In this document: piece by piece, positions 7,667 through 13,872 of the stretch | Numbering within the stretch: the first letter of the stretch is position 1 | Layout of the letters: every line of letters begins with the position of its first letter | DNA from: an uncultured Eubacterium sp. | GTDB taxonomy: Bacteria; Bacillota; Clostridia; Lachnospirales; Lachnospiraceae | Assembly: GCA_937915825.1 (NCBI GenBank) | Contig: CALGGT010000082.1 | Coordinates: 1 to 19,096, forward strand | Direction: 5' to 3' | Length of the DNA: 19,096 nt | The notes under the pieces: generated by a model | Databases searched by the model: none | What the model was told of the DNA's origin: nothing | The model's input: the letters and a program-made list of their open reading frames with translations, nothing else | Position numbers and translations under genes: made by a program

Positions 7667-7695
7667 TTGACAGAATTTTTTGCTTCCTCTATAAT
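7667..7695 (+). promoter_or_regulatory. Consensus promoter upstream of amt
   Basis: TTGACA (7667-7672), a 17-bp spacer and TATAAT (7690-7695), a perfect match to the sigma-A consensus. The start point is expected near 7702, about 10 nt before the terminator hairpin at 7711. Confidence 0.88.
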
Positions 7696-7710
7696 GTTAC
7701 ACAGAATGAC

Positions 7711-7747
7711 AGAGACGTCAAAGCAATTGCTTTGGCGTCTTTTTTTT
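7711..7747 (+). terminator. Intrinsic terminator or attenuator in the amt leader
   Basis: AGACGTCAAAGC (7713-7724) pairs with GCTTTGGCGTCT (7729-7740) through 11 Watson-Crick pairs and one G-U around an AATT loop, and A7711/G7712 extend the stem. A run of eight T (7740-7747) follows. It could terminate the 5295-7641 unit, but it also lies between the strong amt promoter and the amt start codon, so amt mRNA must pass it. Confidence 0.88.
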
Positions 7748-7790
7748 GAGGCGATCGCTCAATGTCAAAAAAACACGGAGGTGGATTGTT

Positions 7791-9635
7791 ATGGAAACAA
7801 ATCTAATGAATCAAGTGACAGAAGCAGCGTCAACCCAGGTGTTTGGAGTTTGGTTTCTCATTGGTGCCGCATTGGTATTTTTCATGCAGTGTGGATTTGC
7901 AATGGTAGAAGCCGGATTTACCAGAGCGAAGAATGCCGGAAATATTATTATGAAAAACCTGATGGATTTCTGTATCGGAACCGTAGCATTTGTGTTCCTT
8001 GGAGGCGGACTCCTGCTGGGAGAAAATGCGTTAGGCGGATTTTTAGGAATGCCCAGCTTGCAGATCTTCAAAAATTATTCGGAATATGATTTTTCAGCAT
8101 TTATCTTTAACTTAGTATTTTGCGCAACAGCTGCAACCATTGTTTCCGGAGCTATGGCAGAGAGGACCAAGTTTCTTTCCTACTGTATTTATTCCGCAGT
8201 GATCTCAGCTGTGATTTACCCCATAGAAGCTCACTGGGTATGGGGCGGCGGTTGGTTAGCCGAGAAAGGTTTTATTGATTTTGCAGGATCCAACTGTATT
8301 CATATGGTAGGAGGAATCTGTGCGTTGATCGGAGCTTATATAGAGGGACCACGGATCGGTAAATTTTCGGTGGACGAAAATGGTAAAGTTACCAAAGTTC
8401 ATGCGATCTTAGGCCATTCCTTACCGCTTGGCGCCTTGGGATGCTTCATCCTCTGGTTCGGTTGGTATGGATTCAATGGAGCGGCCGCAACGGACATGGC
8501 TCAGTTGGGTTCAATCTTTGTAACTACAACGATCGCGCCGGCCATCGCAACCTTTGTCTGCCTGATCTTTACCTGGATCAAATACGGAAAGCCGGATGTT
8601 TCCATGTGCTTGAATGCTTCGCTGGCAGGTCTTGTGGGAATTACCGCCGGATGTCATTGCATGGATGCCATGGGAGCCTTGATCGTAGGAATTGTATCCG
8701 GACTTCTGGTACCTTTCGGAATCTGGTTCTTAGATAATGTATTGTACATTGATGACCCGGTTGGTGCCGTAGCGGTGCATATGTTAAATGGTATGTGGGG
8801 AACGTTGGCCTGCGGACTATTTGCCACAGACAGAGCACCTTTAAATGATGTAAACGGATTGTTTTACGGCGGAGGATTCCATCAGTTGGGAGTGCAGTTT
8901 GTAGGAATGGGAGCAACCATTCTTTGGACGGCGGTTACGATTACCATTACCTTTGTGATCATTAAAAAGACATTGGGACTTAGAGCCAGTGAAGAAGAGG
9001 AAATTCTAGGTTTGGATATTACAGAACACAATTTATTAACCTCGTATGCAGACTTTATGCCCTCTGTAAAATCCATTGAAAAAACGTTGTATTATTCCAG
9101 GAAACAGGGATTGGATGTGTCCCAGTCGCAAATGCCTGAGATTAAGACCGCAGCCGTAGTAAATACTTCCCAATCGGCACCGATGGCGGCTGCATCCGCC
9201 ACAGCAGCGGCCGCATCCACGTCTACTTCTGCAACGCCTGCAGCGAAGAAGGGAGAAAGGGTTTCTGCGGACGATGCGAAACTTACTAAGATCTCGGTTG
9301 TATGTAAGCCCGATAAAATGTCGGACCTTCAGGCAGCCTGGGAAAAAATCGGCGTAAAAGGAATTACCGTAACCCAGGTAATGGGATATGGAACGCAAAA
9401 AGGTCATGTTTCTTACTATCGTGGTGTTAAAAGTGATGAAGGAACCTTACGTCCTAAGATGAAGGTAGAAGCAGTCATCTCCAGCGTTCCGGTAGAAGAA
9501 GCCATTGAGGCAGCAAAGAAAGTTTTATATTCCGGTAACATCGGAGATGGAAAGATGTTTATCTACGATGTAGAAGATGCCGTAAAGGTACGAACCGGTG
9601 AACGAGGATTTGCCGCGTTACAGGATGAAGCGTAA
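7791..9635 (+). CDS. amt: Ammonium transporter (Amt) with fused C-terminal PII domain
   Basis: A 614-residue ammonium channel of the Amt/Mep/Rh family fused to its own PII regulator. Residues 1-400 hold the expected set of about 11 membrane helices, including G-F-A-M-V-E-A-G-F near the start and the twin pore histidines H148 (E-A-H-W-V-W-G-G-G) and H330 (A-V-A-V-H-M). After a cytoplasmic tail and an Ala/Ser/Thr-rich linker (about 455-490), residues 497-608 form a PII domain. Its T-loop is Q-K-G-H-V-S-Y-Y-R-G-V, its B-loop S-G-N-I-G-D-G-K and its C-loop R-T-G-E, so the ATP-binding loops and the T-loop Tyr are kept. In family members PII binds ATP/ADP and 2-oxoglutarate and plugs the pore when nitrogen is plentiful. 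ATG 7791 follows GGAGGTG (7777-7783) by 7 nt. The stop lies 12 bp from the convergent RF3 gene, with no terminator between. Confidence 0.95.
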   Translation: METNLMNQVTEAASTQVFGVWFLIGAALVFFMQCGFAMVEAGFTRAKNAGNIIMKNLMDFCIGTVAFVFLGGGLLLGENALGGFLGMPSLQIFKNYSEYDFSAFIFNLVFCATAATIVSGAMAERTKFLSYCIYSAVISAVIYPIEAHWVWGGGWLAEKGFIDFAGSNCIHMVGGICALIGAYIEGPRIGKFSVDENGKVTKVHAILGHSLPLGALGCFILWFGWYGFNGAAATDMAQLGSIFVTTTIAPAIATFVCLIFTWIKYGKPDVSMCLNASLAGLVGITAGCHCMDAMGALIVGIVSGLLVPFGIWFLDNVLYIDDPVGAVAVHMLNGMWGTLACGLFATDRAPLNDVNGLFYGGGFHQLGVQFVGMGATILWTAVTITITFVIIKKTLGLRASEEEEILGLDITEHNLLTSYADFMPSVKSIEKTLYYSRKQGLDVSQSQMPEIKTAAVVNTSQSAPMAAASATAAAASTSTSATPAAKKGERVSADDAKLTKISVVCKPDKMSDLQAAWEKIGVKGITVTQVMGYGTQKGHVSYYRGVKSDEGTLRPKMKVEAVISSVPVEEAIEAAKKVLYSGNIGDGKMFIYDVEDAVKVRTGERGFAALQDEA

Positions 9636-9647
9636 AAGGCTGAAACC

Positions 9648-11243
9648 CTACATCGCAGCATTTTCCGAAACTTCTTTTAATACCAGACCCTCGTTTCGAT
9701 CCATAACGGTTTGAATACTCCAGGGATGGGTAAATAGTAGAAGAGGACGTTCTTTTAGATCCATTACCTTCTTGGTATCGGTGGTCACCTGTAGAGCGTC
9801 CATATCCACAGGACCCCCTTCAATCCAACGGACATGTTCGTAGGGAAGGGGGTCCATTCGGATTTCTACATTGTATTCATTCTTTAAACGATATTGCAGG
9901 ACTTCAAATTGAAGAACGCCGACCACACCTACAATGATCTCTTCCATACCGGTGTTGTATTCCCGGAAGATCTGAATCGCGCCTTCCAGGGCGATCTGCT
10001 GAATTCCTTTGGTAAATTGTTTCCGTTTCATGGTATCAACTTGGGAAACTCTGGCAAAATGTTCCGGCGCAAAGGTGGGAATTCCGTCAAAAGTTACTTT
10101 CTTACCGGTATATAAGGTGTCGCCAATGGAATAGATCCCCGGATCAAAGATTCCGATAATATCCCCGGCGTAGGCGGTATCTACGTGTTTTCGTTCATCC
10201 GCCATCATTTGCTGGGGTTGGGAGAGGCGTACCTTTTTGCCGCCTTGTAAATGCATGACTTCCATTCCTGCTTTAAATTCCCCGGAGCAGATCCGGATAA
10301 AAGCGATCCGGTCTCGATGGGCTTTGTTCATATTTGCCTGAATCTTAAATACAAAGGCGGAAAAATCCGCAGAAAAAGGATCGACTTCTTCCCCTTCGGA
10401 CTGCCTGGGAAGCGGGGGAGTGGTCATTTTTAAAAAATGCTGTAAGAAGGTTTCCACACCGAAATTGGTTAACGCGGAACCGAAGAAAACAGGTGATAGT
10501 TTTCCCTGGCGGACTAAGTCCATATCTAAGGGATCGCTGGCACCGTCCAATAATTCAATATCATCGATCAGAGCGGCGTGAAAATCCGGGTTAATGATGT
10601 CATCCAGGGAAGGATCCCCTAAGGAAGCTTCCATTACCTGGGTTTTTTGTCCGTTATCTCCCGGCATAAATTTTAAAATGTGTTTGCTTTCACGGTCATA
10701 TACGCCTTTGAAGTTCTTACCGCTGCCAATCGGCCAGTTAATGGGACAGGTATGAATGCCCAGAACCTGCTCAATATCCTCCATTAATTCGAAGGGATCC
10801 TTGGCTTCCCGATCCAGTTTGTTAATAAAGGTAAAAATCGGGATCTGACGTAATACGCAAACTTTAAACAATTTAATGGTTTGAGGTTCCACGCCCTTGG
10901 AAGCATCAATGACCATAACGGCAGAATCGGCGGCCATTAAGGTACGGTAGGTATCCTCGGAAAAATCCTGGTGTCCCGGGGTATCCAAAATATTAATGCA
11001 ATAATGATCGTATTCAAATTGTAGAACGGAAGAGGTAACGGAGATCCCACGTTCTTTCTCAATCTCCATCCAGTCCGAAACCGCGTGTTTGGAAGATTTT
11101 CTTGCCTTTACGGACCCGGCCGCGTTAATGGCGCCTCCATATAATAGGAACTTTTCCGTTAATGTGGTTTTACCCGCATCCGGATGGGAGATGATCGCGA
11201 AGGTTCTTCGCTTGTTGATGGCTTCTTTCAGTTGATGACTCAT
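9648..11243 (-). CDS. prfC: Peptide chain release factor 3
   Basis: RF3 is a translational GTPase that removes RF1/RF2 from the ribosome after peptide release. The 531 residues match the usual RF3 length. The GTP-binding motifs are G1 S19-H-P-D-A-G-K-T26, G3 D87-T-P-G-H91 and G4 N141-K-L-D144. R65-G-I-S-V-T-S marks switch I in the RF3 form, where EF-G has R-G-I-T-I. ATG 11243 is preceded on the minus strand by GAGGAAGCATT, a good ribosome-binding site. No strong promoter is seen between it and the upstream tRNA-Gln terminator; a short inverted repeat TCCGGA/TCCGGA (11266-11271, 11281-11286) sits in the leader. The gene may rely on a weak promoter or on read-through from the tRNA unit. Confidence 0.96.
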   Translation of the reverse strand: MSHQLKEAINKRRTFAIISHPDAGKTTLTEKFLLYGGAINAAGSVKARKSSKHAVSDWMEIEKERGISVTSSVLQFEYDHYCINILDTPGHQDFSEDTYRTLMAADSAVMVIDASKGVEPQTIKLFKVCVLRQIPIFTFINKLDREAKDPFELMEDIEQVLGIHTCPINWPIGSGKNFKGVYDRESKHILKFMPGDNGQKTQVMEASLGDPSLDDIINPDFHAALIDDIELLDGASDPLDMDLVRQGKLSPVFFGSALTNFGVETFLQHFLKMTTPPLPRQSEGEEVDPFSADFSAFVFKIQANMNKAHRDRIAFIRICSGEFKAGMEVMHLQGGKKVRLSQPQQMMADERKHVDTAYAGDIIGIFDPGIYSIGDTLYTGKKVTFDGIPTFAPEHFARVSQVDTMKRKQFTKGIQQIALEGAIQIFREYNTGMEEIIVGVVGVLQFEVLQYRLKNEYNVEIRMDPLPYEHVRWIEGGPVDMDALQVTTDTKKVMDLKERPLLLFTHPWSIQTVMDRNEGLVLKEVSENAAM

Positions 11244-11302
11244 AATGCTTCCTCATTTCTTACCGTCCGGAAATAAATTCTCCGGAATATTTACAACCAT
11301 AG

Positions 11303-11340
11303 AAAAAAGCTTTGAAACAGAATACAGCCTCAAAGCTTTT
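11303..11340 (-). terminator. Terminator of tRNA-Gln
   Basis: AAAAGCTTTGA (11305-11315) is complementary to TCAAAGCTTTT (11330-11340). Read on the minus strand the hairpin is followed by a T run (complement of 11303-11308). It begins 5 bp after the tRNA 3' end. Confidence 0.85.
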
Positions 11341-11344
11341 GCAG

Positions 11345-11416
11345 CTGGGCTACAAGGATTCGAACCTTGAAATGCTGGAATCAGAATCCAGTGCCTTACC
11401 ATTTGGCGATAGCCCA
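11345..11416 (-). tRNA. tRNA-Gln, anticodon CUG
   Basis: On the minus strand 72 nt fold as a complete cloverleaf. The acceptor TGGGCTA/TAGCCCA is perfect, the D stem is GCC/GGC, the anticodon stem CTGGA/TCCAG carries the loop TTCTGAT, and the T arm is CAAGG-TTCGAAT-CCTTG. Loop positions 3-5 read CTG, which decodes CAG (Gln). The discriminator is G and the 3' CCA is not encoded. It has its own promoter and terminator and precedes prfC on the same strand. Confidence 0.96.
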
Positions 11417-11433
11417 ATATCAATTACTTGATT

Positions 11434-11462
11434 ATTATAACGGATTAAATCGGAAAATGCAA
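11434..11462 (-). promoter_or_regulatory. Promoter of tRNA-Gln
   Basis: On the minus strand: TTGCAT (11462-11457), a 17-bp spacer and TATAAT (11439-11434). The start point falls roughly 10 nt before the mature tRNA 5' end at 11416. Confidence 0.78.
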
Positions 11463-11532
11463 GACTTTTTTTTTGATTTTTTTATTTTTGTTGTTACGAT
11501 TCGCAAAAAATATTTTTTATGACAAGAATTCC

Positions 11533-11561
11533 TTGACTTTTTATTGCAAGTTTACTACAAT
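11533..11561 (+). promoter_or_regulatory. Promoter of guaB
   Basis: TTGACT (11533-11538), a 17-bp spacer and TACAAT (11556-11561). The predicted leader is about 48 nt, too short for a purine or guanine riboswitch, and no such fold is seen. A perfect A6-TA-T6 palindrome (11505-11518) lies upstream in a very AT-rich tract and may act as an UP-like element. Confidence 0.75.
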
Positions 11562-11615
11562 ATTAAGAAATATATAAAAATCAAATAATAAAAAAACACG
11601 AAAGGATGGAAAAAA

Positions 11616-13067
11616 ATGGGAAAAATTATCGCCAAAGGAATTACGTTTGATGATGTTTTGTTGGTACCTGCATTTTCAGAAGTGATCCCAAATCAAGTAT
11701 CATTGAAGACCAAGTTAACCAAAGATATTGAGCTTAATATTCCTATGATGAGTGCCGGTATGGATACGGTAACGGAATATCGTATGGCTATTGCCATGGC
11801 AAGGCAGGGAGGAATCGGTATCATTCATAAGAATATGTCCATTGAAGAACAGGCGGATGAGGTAGACAAGGTAAAACGATCGGAGAATGGCGTAATTACA
11901 GACCCTTTTTATTTGTCTCCGGAGCATACCATTGGAGATGCCAATGAATTAATGGGGAAATTCCATATTTCCGGCGTTCCCATTACCCAGGGAAGAAAGC
12001 TAGTCGGAATCATTACCAATCGTGATCTGAAATTTGAAACCGATTATTCGAAGAAGATCAAGGAATGCATGACCTCTGAGAATCTGGTGACAGCACCGGA
12101 AGGCATTACCTTGGAGGAAGCAAAGAAGATTTTGGGACAGGCCCGCAAGGAAAAACTTCCCATCGTGGATTCAGAAGGGAATCTTAGCGGACTGATCACC
12201 ATTAAGGATATTGAAAAACAGATCCAATATCCCAATTCCGCTAAGGATGCCCAAGGCAGACTTCTTTGTGGAGCCGGTGTAGGAGTGACAGCCAATATCT
12301 TAGATCGTGTGGACGCTTTGGTGAAGGCGAAGGTGGACGTAATTGTCATTGATACGGCACATGGCCATTCTGCCAATGTATTAAAGGTGGTGCGCATGGT
12401 AAGAGATGCGTATCCGAATCTTTCTATTATTGCTGGAAATGTGGCAACCGCTGCCGGAACCAGAGCTTTGATCGACGCCGGGGTGGATGCGGTGAAAGTT
12501 GGAATCGGTCCCGGATCCATTTGTACCACCCGTGTGGTAGCCGGAATCGGTGTGCCTCAGATCACTGCCATTATGAACTGTTATGAAGAGGCGAAGAAAG
12601 ACAACATTCCGATCATCGCCGATGGTGGAATCCAATATTCCGGTGATATGACCAAAGCCATTGCCGCCGGAGCTAACGTATGCATGATGGGTAGTATTTT
12701 CGCTGGATGTGATGAGAGTCCCGGAGAATTTGAATTGTTCCAGGGAAGAAAATATAAAGTATATCGTGGAATGGGTTCGATCTCTGCCATGGAGAATGGA
12801 AGTAAGGATCGATATTTCCAGGAGAATGCCAAGAAATTAGTGCCGGAAGGCGTGGAAGGTCGTGTGGCTTATAAGGGTACCCTGGAGGATACGGTATTCC
12901 AGCTAGTTGGTGGAATCCGTTCCGGAATGGGTTATTGCGGAGCCAAGGACATTGAGACACTGAAAGAAACTGGTGAATTTGTGCAGATTTCTTCCGCGGC
13001 ATTAAAGGAAAGTCATCCTCACGATATTCATATTACAAAGGAAGCACCGAATTACAGTGTGGAATGA
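11616..13067 (+). CDS. guaB: Inosine-5'-monophosphate dehydrogenase
   Basis: Oxidises IMP to XMP with NAD+, the committed step of guanine nucleotide synthesis. The 483 residues match the usual bacterial length. A catalytic TIM barrel is interrupted by a pair of CBS domains (about residues 93-205, with the phrases H-I-S-G-V-P-I-T and K-L-P-I-V-D-S-E-G). The catalytic loop G-P-G-S-I-C-T-T-R places the nucleophile at C303, and the flap contains Y-R-G-M-G-S. ATG 11616 follows AGGA (11603-11606) by 9 nt; the ATG at 11606 is out of frame. The amidase-like gene follows after 13 bp, so the two are probably cotranscribed. Confidence 0.97.
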   Translation: MGKIIAKGITFDDVLLVPAFSEVIPNQVSLKTKLTKDIELNIPMMSAGMDTVTEYRMAIAMARQGGIGIIHKNMSIEEQADEVDKVKRSENGVITDPFYLSPEHTIGDANELMGKFHISGVPITQGRKLVGIITNRDLKFETDYSKKIKECMTSENLVTAPEGITLEEAKKILGQARKEKLPIVDSEGNLSGLITIKDIEKQIQYPNSAKDAQGRLLCGAGVGVTANILDRVDALVKAKVDVIVIDTAHGHSANVLKVVRMVRDAYPNLSIIAGNVATAAGTRALIDAGVDAVKVGIGPGSICTTRVVAGIGVPQITAIMNCYEEAKKDNIPIIADGGIQYSGDMTKAIAAGANVCMMGSIFAGCDESPGEFELFQGRKYKVYRGMGSISAMENGSKDRYFQENAKKLVPEGVEGRVAYKGTLEDTVFQLVGGIRSGMGYCGAKDIETLKETGEFVQISSAALKESHPHDIHITKEAPNYSVE

Positions 13068-13080
13068 TCAAAGGAGAAAC

Positions 13081-13854
13081 ATGCAATCTAAAAAAACTGT
13101 GAGACGACCCCGAAGATCAGGTCAAAGTTCGTATCGGGGTTCGAATCAAAGATCGTATCGAGGTTCGAATCGAAGGTCGTATCATGGAAAATATGTAAAA
13201 ATAAAAAAGAAAACCGCCGGTATGATCATCATCGGCGGTTTCCTTGTGGTACTGATGTTCGTTTTTATCCTTGGAAACCTACGCAGACATTCTTCGGTGC
13301 AAGAACCGGAGATGGAGGCTTCCCTGGAGGATAAAGCTGCCGGCATAAAGCCGGACATGAAGGTGGACTTATTAACGCCCAATGAGTACTCCCGGTCCCA
13401 GATCCCATTAAAAAAGATTAAAGGAATCGTTGTACATTACACGGCGAATCCCAATTCCACCGCTCAAAACAATCGAGATTATTTTGAAGGGTTGCGAAAC
13501 AGTCACGCGACCAAAGCAAGCAGTCATTTTGTGATCGGTATGGACGGGGAAATCGTACAATGCATTCCTACCAGCGAAATTGCCTATGCTTCCAATCAAC
13601 GAAACAAGGATACAATTTCCATTGAATGCTGCCATAAAAAGAAAAATGGTCAATTTGAGAAAGCAACCATGCTTTCCTTAATCCGTCTTTGTACCTATCT
13701 TTGTGTTCGGTTTGATATAAAGGAGAAGAATATTATTCGCCATTACGATGTAACGGGAAAACAGTGTCCCAAATATTACGTCCAGCACCCGGATGCATGG
13801 AATGAATTTATTGAAACCATACATGTCACGTTAAAATCCTATCAGGAACCGTGA
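13081..13854 (+). CDS. Membrane-anchored N-acetylmuramoyl-L-alanine amidase (Amidase_2/PGRP fold)
   Basis: A 257-residue predicted peptidoglycan amidase, or a relative that binds peptidoglycan. The N-terminal 45 residues are Arg/Ser-rich and basic, with short repeats, followed by one transmembrane helix (about residues 46-66, M-I-I-I-G-G-F-L-V-V-L-M-F-V-F). The Amidase_2 domain occupies about 108-250 outside the membrane. The zinc ligands of the T7-lysozyme/PGRP family are present: H119 (V-V-H-Y-T), H221 (R-H-Y-D-V-T-G-K) and C229 (Q-C-P). ATG 13081 follows AGGAG (13072-13076) by 4 nt; the alternative GTG 13057 overlaps guaB and has no ribosome-binding site. It lies 13 bp after guaB and converges with the chemotaxis-receptor gene at an 18-bp gap. 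Confidence 0.87.
   Translation: MQSKKTVRRPRRSGQSSYRGSNQRSYRGSNRRSYHGKYVKIKKKTAGMIIIGGFLVVLMFVFILGNLRRHSSVQEPEMEASLEDKAAGIKPDMKVDLLTPNEYSRSQIPLKKIKGIVVHYTANPNSTAQNNRDYFEGLRNSHATKASSHFVIGMDGEIVQCIPTSEIAYASNQRNKDTISIECCHKKKNGQFEKATMLSLIRLCTYLCVRFDIKEKNIIRHYDVTGKQCPKYYVQHPDAWNEFIETIHVTLKSYQEP
13124..13187 (+). repeat. 24-bp tandem repeat in the amidase N-terminus
   Basis: Two near-identical 24-bp units (13124-13147 and 13148-13171, with core TCGTATCG and GGTTCGAATC) and a partial third (13172-13187) encode the S-Y-R-G-S-N-Q/R-R repeats. They make the basic cytoplasmic tail of the amidase and may vary in copy number between strains. Confidence 0.8.
13200..13241 (-). terminator. Minus-strand terminator-like hairpin inside the amidase gene
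   Basis: AAACCGCCG (13211-13219) and CGGCGGTTT (13233-13241) form a 9-bp GC-rich stem. Read on the minus strand the stem is followed by TCTTTTTTATTTTTAC, as in an intrinsic terminator; read on the plus strand no T run follows. It could end transcripts of the chemotaxis-receptor gene, whose stop lies about 630 bp upstream on that strand and which has no nearer terminator that I can see. Confidence 0.5.
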
Positions 13855-13872
13855 ATGGGGATAGGTAAGGAT

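Noticed and set aside
7702..7747. Full ANTAR antitermination target
   Set aside because: Only one hexaloop with a 4-bp stem is present; the obligatory first hairpin would lie upstream of the predicted start point.
7751..7758. GCGATCGC palindrome in the amt leader
   Set aside because: It matches the HIP1 octamer of cyanobacteria, but nothing else here is cyanobacterial and it occurs once; treated as chance.
9036..9407. Cys/Arg-rich antisense frame opposite the amt linker
   Set aside because: It is the complement of the Ala/Ser/Thr-rich linker and PII coding sequence, with no start signals of its own.
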